Source: Evansella vedderi (lineage in GTDB: Bacteria; Bacillota; Bacilli; Bacillales; Salisediminibacteriaceae). Taken from it: a DNA stretch of 64,000 nucleotides. The stretch is taken from assembly GCF_030813435.1 (NCBI RefSeq), contig NZ_JAUSUG010000007.1, forward strand, positions 124,001 through 188,000, read 5' to 3'. Each line of letters starts with the position of its first letter. Positions within the stretch are counted from its first letter, which is position 1. The notes beneath the pieces are model-generated. The model had not been told where the DNA came from, made no database searches, and saw only the letters and a list, made by a program, of their open reading frames with translations. Both the position numbers and the translations under genes were made by a program. Positions 17,160-25,800 of this stretch are shown here, one piece after another.

Positions 17160-17523
17160 AGGAATTACCCACTACGAGAAAATCACTCGAGTGGGCGTTG
17201 GAAAGATGGCGACTGCTTTATTTTTATTTGGAGGGTGACTAATAAGGGAACAAACAGCTCTTAAGTCACCCTCACCCATTTCACCGTCAAACTTAAACTA
17301 CAATTACAAGTAAAACAACCTTTATGTAAAACGTTATTAATCAGAAGGTCATAGCCATAAAAAGTCGGAACTCTCTCTATTCTCATAACATTCTCCTTAC
17401 CCTCATGTTAAAAAATACTGTTTGACAGTTTTGGCATATTCGTTCGTTCGAATAGAATTTACTAAATTTTTAAAATGGTTGTGGATAAAAAGCGAACTAA
17501 TTTTAAAAAAAGAGGTAAAGAAG
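17160..17523. other. Intergenic region with two hairpins
   Basis: CCCACTACGAG/CTCGAGTGGG at 17168-17195 and a 10-bp perfect stem GAGGGTGACT/AGTCACCCTC at 17231-17272. Neither has a strong T-run, but either may end the Gln-rich gene's transcript. No further ORF is supported. Confidence 0.5.
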
Positions 17524-18102
17524 ATGGAACTATCTCCTGTTTTATATCATAAGATTATTCGACCAAAGTGGATTAACAGGATTTATATACATAAAAGAAT
17601 TGAAGGATATATCAATCTTAAAGATAAGAATGTACTTGATTTCGGAGCGGGTACTGGAGCCAATTGTGTACTCTGTAAGCCGGATCAATATTTAGGAATA
17701 GATCCAGACGAGAAAAGAATTAACTATGCAAAAAAGCTCTATCCTAATTATGATTTTAAAATTTTTCAGAATGACACTTTAAATGTTACAAATCAATCGT
17801 TAGACGTTATTTTAATGATTTCCGTGTTACATCATATCTCACCTGAAAAAATGAAAAAATATGTAAAACAATTTCGACAAGCTCTTAAGCCTAGTGGAAT
17901 GATTATAGCTATTGAGCCGTGTTTCTTTCATAAAAGTAAAATAAGTAATTGGTATATGGCGAAAAATGACAACGGAGATTATATACAATATGAACAAGGG
18001 TATTTTGATTTGTTTAAGGGAGAAGGTTTCAATTGTAAAACGATAGAAAGATTTAAAAAATGTCTCCTTTACACTGAATTATTTTTTACAGCAAGAATAT
18101 AG
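17524..18102 (+). CDS. Class I SAM-dependent methyltransferase
   Basis: The start ATG at 17524 follows AAAGAGG. The open frame extends upstream without a site. The 192-residue protein has motif I VLDFGAGTGANC, an acidic loop LGIDPDEKRI, motif IV region LDVILMISVLHHI and IIAIEPCFFHKSK. This is the Methyltransf_11/25 fold. There is no membrane segment. The substrate is unknown. No biosynthetic neighbours are present. Confidence 0.85.
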   Translation: MELSPVLYHKIIRPKWINRIYIHKRIEGYINLKDKNVLDFGAGTGANCVLCKPDQYLGIDPDEKRINYAKKLYPNYDFKIFQNDTLNVTNQSLDVILMISVLHHISPEKMKKYVKQFRQALKPSGMIIAIEPCFFHKSKISNWYMAKNDNGDYIQYEQGYFDLFKGEGFNCKTIERFKKCLLYTELFFTARI

Positions 18103-18295
18103 GGATGTTTGAGTATTGATATAAAATTTCATTTGGAGGAGAAATTAGTGTCTGATTATTGCGCTGCTTTATTACGGAAGACCTAACGACAAATTGTATT
18201 GAGAATAGAAAAAACTCTGAATGTAAACGTCTTTTTTGTTCAAAATATATTTGGGAGTAATCCTAAATTTATCTTATATCGGAGGAAAACAAAAA

Positions 18296-18883
18296 ATGAA
18301 TTATGCAGCACACGAGCTTTTAGAAACGCAAGAGGCATTAAGAACAAAAGCAGCGGAAATTGAACAGCATGGGGCCTTTGTGAACCAATGTAATGACCAA
18401 CACCTAAAAGGCATTTTACAAAAGCATCAACAGCTAATGATTAATGCCTATCAACAAGGGATAAATCTAATGAACGGTAGGGGAGCACAAGTTACTCACC
18501 GTGCCCCAGACTTCCACGGTCAAAATGTTTCGACAGGTATGCAAAATCAAACAACCATGTCTGCACCGTCAATAAATACACAAACGTTATCAGATCAAAC
18601 AATAGCAACATTAGCTTTAAATACTCATAAATCTGGCTCTGTTATGGGTATGCAATGGGCTAACGAATGTGTGGATCCTCAAATCCGTATGTACCACGTG
18701 AACGGAGCAAATCTTTGTCAAGAAATGGCATATGAAGTATGGTCGTGGATGAATCAAAACGGATATTATCAACCGACAACTTTTAGCTCCCAGCAAGTGA
18801 CACAAATGACTGGTATGTTTCAACCTTTGACTACCCAGCAAACACAAATGAGTACGACAATGAATACTGGGCAAATGCAATAA
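18296..18883 (+). CDS. CotF-family spore coat protein
   Basis: GGAGG precedes the ATG at 18296. The 195-residue protein starts MNYAAHELLETQEALRTKAA, with two long helices typical of the CotF/DUF2383-like four-helix fold and a second helical pair (TIATLALNTHKSGSVMGMQW and RMYHVNGANLCQEMAYEVW). The end is Gln/Thr-rich. Coat proteins of this family are synthesised in the mother cell. It has its own terminator. Confidence 0.8.
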   Translation: MNYAAHELLETQEALRTKAAEIEQHGAFVNQCNDQHLKGILQKHQQLMINAYQQGINLMNGRGAQVTHRAPDFHGQNVSTGMQNQTTMSAPSINTQTLSDQTIATLALNTHKSGSVMGMQWANECVDPQIRMYHVNGANLCQEMAYEVWSWMNQNGYYQPTTFSSQQVTQMTGMFQPLTTQQTQMSTTMNTGQMQ

Positions 18884-18906
18884 CTACTAAACGAATCGAT
18901 AAGTTA

Positions 18907-18942
18907 AAAAAGCACCTACTTTAAAAAAAGTAGGTGCTTTTA
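18907..18942 (+). terminator. Rho-independent terminator
   Basis: AAAAGCACCTACTTT pairs with AAAGTAGGTGCTTTT. Confidence 0.85.
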
Positions 18943-19002
18943 GAACTAAAACAATCAAATTTATGTTAACTAGCATTTGTTTTTTTATCGAGAAAATAAA
19001 AA

Positions 19003-19078
19003 TGGCTCCACAGGCAGGACTCGAACCTGCGACCGATCGGTTAACAGCCGATTGCTCTACCAACTGAGCTACTGTGGA
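19003..19078 (-). tRNA. tRNA-Asn (anticodon GTT)
   Basis: On the minus strand TCCACAG pairs with CTGTGGA as acceptor stem, with AGCTCAGTTGGTAGAGC as D-arm, anticodon loop CTGTTAA, T-arm GCAGGTTCGAGTCCTGC and an encoded 3' CCA. It is a solitary tRNA gene, not in a cluster. Confidence 0.97.
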
Positions 19079-19277
19079 ACAATAATAAAATATTTATTTA
19101 TAGTAGTATAATTCCCCCTTACTACATCCTGTAGTATTGTTCACCTCATACTTTTTATACATTAAACCTTAAAATCATTAAATTACTATTTTTCTGACAG
19201 ATGCTGATGTGAATTTTACAGCTGTTATTTATTCATAATAAACCTGGGAGTTATAAATAAAATAGGCTGGTGATGAT

Positions 19278-19418
19278 ATGTTAGAGGTGACAAAACGGAG
19301 ATATTGTAAAAATTGTAAAAGGGAAACCTCCCATATTGTGAGAGAAGACATGTTAGAAATTGAACAGGTATGTATGAGCTGCAATAAAAAAGAAGAGATC
19401 GTAAAAACCTTTTTTTAA
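19278..19418 (+). CDS. Tiny zinc-ribbon protein (46 aa)
   Basis: GGTGATGAT lies just before the ATG. The protein MLEVTKRRYCKNCKRETSHI continues to VCMSCNKKEE and KTFF. The two pairs CxxC (CKNC, CMSC), 20 residues apart, form a single rubredoxin-like zinc knuckle with basic flanks. Such mini-proteins are common in Bacillus and of unknown role. The intergenic hairpins behind it support a real end of transcript. Confidence 0.65.
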   Translation: MLEVTKRRYCKNCKRETSHIVREDMLEIEQVCMSCNKKEEIVKTFF

Positions 19419-19431
19419 CATATTTATATTT

Positions 19432-19521
19432 AGGTTCCTGCTCCCCCGCAGTAAGGGAGGGCAGGAACCATCAAAAGTTAAAGTGGTGTGGATGGGTTAT
19501 TTACCGATCCACACTTTTTTT
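19432..19521 (+). terminator. Two successive hairpins, the second a terminator
   Basis: GGTTCCTGCTCCC/GGGAGGGCAGGAACC at 19432-19470 lacks a T-run. GTGTGGAT/ATCCACAC at 19486-19514 is followed by TTTTTTT and should terminate the mini-gene's transcript. Confidence 0.75.
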
Positions 19522-19622
19522 GTTGTTGAAAAAAAACACTGATTCGTTTTTACGTGTTTGTGAGTGTTGAGAAATTTAATGAAATAACTAGCATATGATT
19601 GAAGTATATATTACAAAGGGGG

Positions 19623-19811
19623 GTGATTAATACGTTTGGAGAGTTTATTGGTATTTTAGTTTCTCCTATTGATTTTGTTGTGAAAAGTCTTTCATATGAA
19701 GCACTTATTGGATTAACTATGTTAGTAACAGCTGTAATAGTTACTTATGGAATATTTGAATACCGAAGATTGTTAAAAGAATATCAAGAAACATATCATA
19801 AAAAGCATTAA
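19623..19811 (+). CDS. Small single-span membrane protein (about 62 aa)
   Basis: The ribosome site AAAGGGGGG is strong. GTG at 19623 overlaps its end and is the nearest usual start codon, so the start is uncertain. A non-AUG codon such as ATT is conceivable. The protein has an amphipathic start (FGEFIGILVSPIDFVVKSL), one helix (ALIGLTMLVTAVIVTYGIF) and a charged tail EYRRLLKEYQETYHKKH. No family recognised. A terminator follows. Confidence 0.55.
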   Translation: MINTFGEFIGILVSPIDFVVKSLSYEALIGLTMLVTAVIVTYGIFEYRRLLKEYQETYHKKH

Positions 19812-19846
19812 TACAAAAGGTTCAAGTAATTTTTGTGGAACCTATG

Positions 19847-19894
19847 AAGAGGCCCCAGTTCTATATAATATCACTGAACTGGGGATCTTTTTTA
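19847..19894. terminator. Bidirectional terminator
   Basis: GGCCCCAGTTC pairs with GAACTGGGG, then TCTTTTTT. It is shared by the small membrane gene and the convergent NAD kinase. Confidence 0.82.
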
Positions 19895-20689
19895 CATCTC
19901 TTTTAAAAATTTCCCTTTAACCCTTTCCCAAAATGGAAAGGGTTTATATCTGGCAAAGTTTATTTTGTTATCCGCTACACATACGTGTATGGACTTTATT
20001 TGCTTTAAGTGGTATTCTTCTCCGTCAATGCCAACGATTGCCCGTTCATCTATCGTTGGAAATTCGAGAATTAAATGCTGTTCCTTAGGCAAAATGAACG
20101 AACGGTTCAAGGTTCGGTAAACACTATTATTAATGGAAGCCATTTCTGTCACTTGCATGGCATCTAAAGTTGGGTGCATGATGCTGCCCATGAGGGAATG
20201 ATTATAAGCCGTTGATCCTGAAGGTGTGGAAACTAAAATGCCATCCCCCCGAAAGGATTCAAATTTCTCCCCATTTATTTTTACATCTAGAACTAAAGTG
20301 GATATGGAATTACTTTTAATAATAATTTCATTTAAAGATAAGAAAGTTTTTTTCTCTCCCGTTAGTAATTCGAACGTTCCTTGAATGAGCGGGCATTTTT
20401 CAAAATGAGGTTTCCCATATTGAATTTCATGTAGTAACAATCCAGCTTCTTCTTTGCTCCAATCGGCATAGAAGCCCAACGTACCTGTATGCAAACCAAC
20501 GAAAGCCGTAGAAGGACTGTAATAATCTCTGAAACACCTGAGCATCGTCCCGTCTCCACCGATAGAGATCACAAGATCAGGGTTATTACTTAAGGAAAAT
20601 CCGTGATCTGTTAAAGTGGCCCTAAATTTTTCCGCCATTTCCTGGCTCTCCTTGTCCCCTCTGTCTACAATTTGAAATGATGTAATCAA
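19892..20689 (-). CDS. nadK: NAD kinase (second type, YtdI/NadK2-like)
   Basis: The start is TTG at 20689, nine bases after GGAG. The 265-residue protein has the NAD kinase motif ISIGGDGTML (42-51), the NE/D motif LSLNEIIIK and the GD/GS motif FRGDGILVSTPSGSTAYNHS. ATP-dependent phosphorylation of NAD to NADP in the cytosol is expected. The size and N-terminus fit the Bacillus YtdI group, one of two NAD kinases in Bacilli. Monocistronic. Confidence 0.92.
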   Translation of the reverse strand: MITSFQIVDRGDKESQEMAEKFRATLTDHGFSLSNNPDLVISIGGDGTMLRCFRDYYSPSTAFVGLHTGTLGFYADWSKEEAGLLLHEIQYGKPHFEKCPLIQGTFELLTGEKKTFLSLNEIIIKSNSISTLVLDVKINGEKFESFRGDGILVSTPSGSTAYNHSLMGSIMHPTLDAMQVTEMASINNSVYRTLNRSFILPKEQHLILEFPTIDERAIVGIDGEEYHLKQIKSIHVCVADNKINFARYKPFPFWERVKGKFLKEM

Positions 20690-20806
20690 GAATATACGCT
20701 CCTTATGAGTAGATAAAATTTATTATAACCAGTAAAAATATCACCCTATACATGATTGCCTTCTACCAGGGGTAAAAGATAAATAGCTTAGAAAAATAGA
20801 TTTAGA

Positions 20807-20871
20807 TATAATAGAAAATGGGGCCTGTTCCCCAACGCTGTACATAATTAACGTAATGGGGGACAGGCCCC
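20807..20871 (+). promoter_or_regulatory. Putative -10 box plus leader hairpin before the acetylesterase
   Basis: TATAAT at 20807-20812 lacks a good -35. A stem GGGGCCTGTtCCCC/GGGGgACAGGCCCC occupies 20820-20871 and ends six bases before the AAGGAGATA ribosome site. If the -10 is real, the hairpin is the 5' leader and could affect translation or mRNA stability. Confidence 0.4.
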
Positions 20872-20889
20872 AAAAAAGGAGATATAGCA

Positions 20890-22758
20890 ATGATGAAACT
20901 ATCTAGCATAATTAGTGACGGTATGGTTTTGCAACGGAATCAACTATTAACAATATGGGGCGAAACAAAACCGTTTGAAGAGGTAAAGGTGTTTTTCCTT
21001 GAGAAATTATTTAGAACGACTTCAAACAATAAAGGAGAATGGTCCATTTCTATAGAGCCATTGGAAGCCGGTGGACCGTATGTAATGGAAATCTCGGGAG
21101 AAGAAGAGACTATAATTATCCAAGATATATTAATTGGTGATGTATGGCTCCTTGGTGGGCAATCCAATATGGAATTGCCCATAAGACGGACCCTTGATTT
21201 ATTTGCAAAAGAAATGGAAGCGGTTCATCATCCGTTTATCCGCCAATTTTCCGTTCCACAAAACTACAATTTCCATGGACCAAAGAAAAAGTTAGAAGGG
21301 GGAAATTGGATAAGCGCTACGGACGGTAATGTCATGGAATTTAGTGCAGTTGGCTATTTTTTTGCAAAGGAATTATACGAGACAAATGGTGTGCCTATCG
21401 GATTAATTCAGACAGCTGTAGGTGGAACGCCAATTGAGGCGTGGATGAGTGAGGAAACTTTACGGGAGATTGGTGGGTACGAAGGCACCTTAGACAAGTG
21501 CAAGGATGATGACTATGTGGCTGAGACAAAAAGTAAGGATGAAAAGCGTCATCACCAATGGTATAAGGAATTAAATGATGATGATCTTGGATTAAAGAGT
21601 CCGTGCTGGTATGAGGAGTCTTATGAGAGTTCTGGATGGAAGGAGTTTCAAGTCCCAAATTCGTGGAGAGATAGTGAGCTGGAACATATTCGAGGTTCTG
21701 TCTGGTTTAGAAAAGAAGTAGAAATTCCTCCTACAATGGTAGAAGGGGAAGCCAAATTGGTCCTAGGGACGGTCGTAGATGCCGACGATACCTACATCAA
21801 TGGGCAGTGTATAGGAACGACAGGATATAAATATCCCCCAAGACGTTACACAATACCAAAAGGATTGTTAAGACCTGGGAAAAATTCCATAACCGTAAGG
21901 GTCATCAGTACACATACAACTGGTGGCTTCATGAAGGGTATGCCCTATAAGCTAGTTGGTAGTGGGCAAGAAATAGATTTGCAGGGGACATGGGACTATA
22001 AGATTGGTGCCATCACAGAGACTCTAGAGTCCCCAACCTTTTTTCAATATAAGCCTGCAGGTGTTTTTAATGCAATGATTGCACCTCTAAAGAATTACTG
22101 TCTAATAGGAGTACTTTGGTACCAAGGGGAATCGAATACACATCAACCTAAAGGCTACCATAAGCTTTTTGAAAGATTAGTAAACGATTGGCGATCAAAT
22201 TGGAAGCTCGGTGAAATTCCTTTTATATATACGCAGTTGGCTAATTTTGCTGTTGACGAAGGGGAGGAGTCAGCGGTCAAATGGGCGGAACTTCGAGAAG
22301 AGCAACGTTTATCCCTTCGCACCTCTAATACAGCCATGGCGGTGACCATTGATATTGGAGAATATAACGATTTACATCCACAGGATAAAAAGACATTAGG
22401 ACAACGCCTTGCTTTATGTGCTAAGAAATTAGTTTACGATAAAGACATCGTTTATAGTGGACCGTTATACAGGAAAATGGAACGTATTGGAAAATCAATT
22501 CAACTTTCTTTTGACCACGTAGGTAGTGGATTGGTTGCTTGTAATGGTAAGCTTAAGCAATTTAGTATATGTGGCGCTAACGGTGAGTTTGTTCCTGCTA
22601 CCGCAACAATTGAGGGAAATACCGTCATGGTAAAAAATAATTATATAGAAGAACCTTATCATGTTAGGTATGCTTGGATCGATAACCCTGAGGGGGCAAA
22701 CCTATATAACCGAGAAGGCTTACCAGCATCCCCATTTACAACAGAAAACAACGAATAA
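20890..22758 (+). CDS. Sialate/carbohydrate O-acetylesterase (SASA family, SGNH fold)
   Basis: 622 residues, AAGGAGATATAGCA before the ATG. The N-terminus ISDGMVLQRNQ and VWLLGGQSNMEL (Ser92) are diagnostic of 9-O-acetylesterase-like SASA enzymes. GGTPIEAW, VLWYQGESNTH and DIGEYNDLHP supply the other SGNH blocks. A jelly-roll domain (about residues 240-370, TVVDADDTYING) is inserted between halves, as in homologues. No signal peptide. In a pectin/xylan context it probably removes acetyl groups from plant oligosaccharides inside the cell. Confidence 0.9.
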   Translation: MMKLSSIISDGMVLQRNQLLTIWGETKPFEEVKVFFLEKLFRTTSNNKGEWSISIEPLEAGGPYVMEISGEEETIIIQDILIGDVWLLGGQSNMELPIRRTLDLFAKEMEAVHHPFIRQFSVPQNYNFHGPKKKLEGGNWISATDGNVMEFSAVGYFFAKELYETNGVPIGLIQTAVGGTPIEAWMSEETLREIGGYEGTLDKCKDDDYVAETKSKDEKRHHQWYKELNDDDLGLKSPCWYEESYESSGWKEFQVPNSWRDSELEHIRGSVWFRKEVEIPPTMVEGEAKLVLGTVVDADDTYINGQCIGTTGYKYPPRRYTIPKGLLRPGKNSITVRVISTHTTGGFMKGMPYKLVGSGQEIDLQGTWDYKIGAITETLESPTFFQYKPAGVFNAMIAPLKNYCLIGVLWYQGESNTHQPKGYHKLFERLVNDWRSNWKLGEIPFIYTQLANFAVDEGEESAVKWAELREEQRLSLRTSNTAMAVTIDIGEYNDLHPQDKKTLGQRLALCAKKLVYDKDIVYSGPLYRKMERIGKSIQLSFDHVGSGLVACNGKLKQFSICGANGEFVPATATIEGNTVMVKNNYIEEPYHVRYAWIDNPEGANLYNREGLPASPFTTENNE

Positions 22759-22803
22759 AAGAGTTAAGAAAACAACTGTTTCTACGGCAAACCAACATAG
22801 AAA

Positions 22804-22830
22804 GTCGACAGGTGCGAGGCACCTGTCGAC
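22804..22830. terminator. Perfect 12-bp inverted repeat at a convergent junction
   Basis: GTCGACAGGTGC, three-base loop GAG, GCACCTGTCGAC, between the esterase and the convergent protease gene. No T-run. Same family as 15968 and 60784. Confidence 0.6.
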
Positions 22831-22839
22831 ACTATCATG

Positions 22840-25800
22840 TTATTCCTTCCAATCTTGTAATAATCTTTCTGCGGCTTTTGTAAGAGCAGCTTTCACTTCT
22901 TCAGAGACATCTCGCATGTGATTACTAGACTCAACTTGGGAGATAAATCGCTCAAGCTGACTTATTGCTTGTTGCATTCGATTTCTATCGTATTGACTTT
23001 CTGCACTTTCTAGTGTACCTCTTAATTGGTTAGCTGCCTGCCTTGAAAGTTCACCCTCATTTTCAAAGTCGTCTACTAATTTATACAGAGTATCTAGCGT
23101 AACAATTTCAACGGAAAGCTTTCCTTCAGCAGTTGCTTTGGAAGTATTTCCAGCGGCATCTGTCATTGTGATGATAATTTCTGCCTTCTCAAACTGTGCC
23201 TCTGGTGCAGTCCATGTACCTACATAGTATCCTGGTTCAACTTCCTCCATTGTAACCCCAGCGTTATTGATACCCATGGCAGATGGGAGTGAAACTAGGA
23301 AGCTAGCTTCTCCACTTTCTGAATCACTTGTGAAGGAAATAGCTACTGTTTCTCCTGGGTAGAGGTGAACATCTTCAGCAGGTGTCACATCCTCGATAGT
23401 TGGAGGAGTCCAATCAACGAAGATCATTACTTCTTCCGTCGAGCTGTTTCCAGCAAGGTCAACTGCTGTTACCATAAAGGTATTTTCACCTTCTTCCACA
23501 ACTAGTCGTTCGGAGAAGGCGCCGTCTTCATCAACAGCTACTTCCTTACCATTGACAGTAACTGTATCTAAGTTAGCATCCACTACTGTACCGCTCATCG
23601 TAACGGCTTGATCATTTGTTATTGTACCCTCTACAGGGGAATCGATTGTAATTTCAGGATCAATCGTATCTTTAACAACGGTGACAACGTCAGAAGAAAG
23701 AGGAATACCTTCCGCATCACCTTCTGCAAAGATTTCATTAACACCCTCTTCAAGCTGGATTGTTACACTGAATTGGCCATTCTCTTTATGTGCAACAGCC
23801 ACTTCCTCACCGTTGTTATAAACAGTAACTTCACCATCACCTGCGAAAACACCAGTTACTTCAATTGTATCTTCTGTAGTAAAGGTTCCGTCTACAGGAG
23901 AATCAATAGCTGGTGGGTCCAGAGCATAGGCAACACTGGCACGAATCATAAAGTTACCATTATCAAAATGCTCTTGGAAGTCACCATTTACGTAGAGATA
24001 GGACCTTTGTGCATTTGGATGTTCTTCATCTGTTCCAATTCCTGGAGAATTATTTCCAATGTGATCCTGCAGGGTACTGATAAAGAAATCTCCTTCTGTA
24101 ACAAAACCATGGTCAGATAGATCGATGTAATTCCACTCCCCACGGTCTACTACCACCGGTACCGGTCCAATCACCCGTTCCTTTGGATTTCCATTGGCAT
24201 CCGTATCGTAAACGACAATGTTTATTTCGTTTCCTCCTGGTGTAGGCCAATCCGTATCCCAAACGTACATGTTGACACCACGAAGCTCCGCCATTCCATC
24301 AGGAGTGAATTTAACAGCAAGGCCGTTTCCAGCAGCGTTCAATACTAGCGCATTCTCTGCATTACCATTATCATAAGCAATTTCATCCTCGTAACCGATA
24401 AATTGCTCTAATGTTACGTTAAGGACAAATATTTCTCCACCTTGAACAGATACTACAAACTCACTCGGATGATAGCCTTGAGCCGATACACGAATCGTAT
24501 AGTCCCCTTCGAAAACATCTGGCATCGTAAATGTTCCATTTTCATCCGTATAGGCATCTGGAACTTTAGGATCTTCCACTAATTGAATTCGTGCATCTTC
24601 AACTGGAAGGTCAGTATATACGTTTGTAATTGTACCTTTAATATCACCAGTTGGTAATGGATCCAACATAAAATTCTGGAAAGTTGTTGCGTCTTCTGTA
24701 ACTTCTACAGTTGCCTCTTTAGGGTAAAAACCGTATGCTTCTGCTCGAACCGTTACGGTTTCACCAGATTCTGTTGCTGGACTTCTTAATGTATATTCTC
24801 CAGTCATAGGATTCGTATGGGTAGTACGATCCGTTTCGATAATGGTTACTGTTCCAATAACAGGTAAACCATTCGAAGATAGAACAGAGGATGGTTCAGA
24901 AACGATTTTGAAGTCATGTGTTGCCATGTCGGACTGAATTTTTACAAAGGTAGGTGCAGGTGCAGCTTCCCTATCTTCAAAAGTACCTTCTGACTCTACC
25001 ATGTCTTCTTCTTTAACTGTTTCTATCACTTCATCCACGTCATCGCCGGAGACAAGTACCCCAAAGTGATCCACATAAATTCCAGGACGGGCTACAGCAG
25101 ATCCGTCTAAGCGAATTCTTAATTCAATCGTTTCTCCTACATAGTCATTTAAGGAGAGATTCACTTCATGCCAATCAGCTTCACCTGTAAATTCCATTAA
25201 TTCGTCCCATGAATCGCCATCATCCTTTGATACTTCTACGTATCCGAATGTCCAGTTGTTGTTCACATTATGCCATAAGGCAAAATTAAGCTCGGCAGTG
25301 TCTACAGAGGTTAATTCAATTTCAGGGCTTGTAATCCAGCTGTCTTCCTGAGCTCGAATGTTTCCAGATAAGTTTGTAGCCCACAGTTTTTCTCCAATAT
25401 AGGCACTATCTGGACCTACAGTGGGAATACCCCATTCCCATGTATGGTTATCGTCTCCACCAGGAGTAAATCCACCATCATCATCTTCAAAATTGCTATA
25501 AAAAATATAGTCTACATACGGAACGGATCCTGTTACTTCATTGGATGGTTCGCTTTCGTTCCCTGAAAAATCATATGCAGTAACATAATACGTATACTCT
25601 ACTTCAGGCACAGCATTCGCATCAGAGAAATTAGTGTTGGCTGTGTTACCAATTTTCTCAAAATCGCTTTCTGCTTCCGCTCGATATATATTGTAACCAC
25701 TAGTATCTGGGGCAATGGATCCACTCCAAGATAAATTGATACTCGTGGAAGTTGCACTAGCTTCTAAATTTGTAGGAGCATCCGGAGGAGTCGTATCCAC

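Noticed and set aside
18148-18186. GTG-led 12-codon ORF behind GGAGGAG between the methyltransferase and CotF-like genes
   Set aside because: Too short, no terminator or homologue recognised. The ribosome site may be a leftover.
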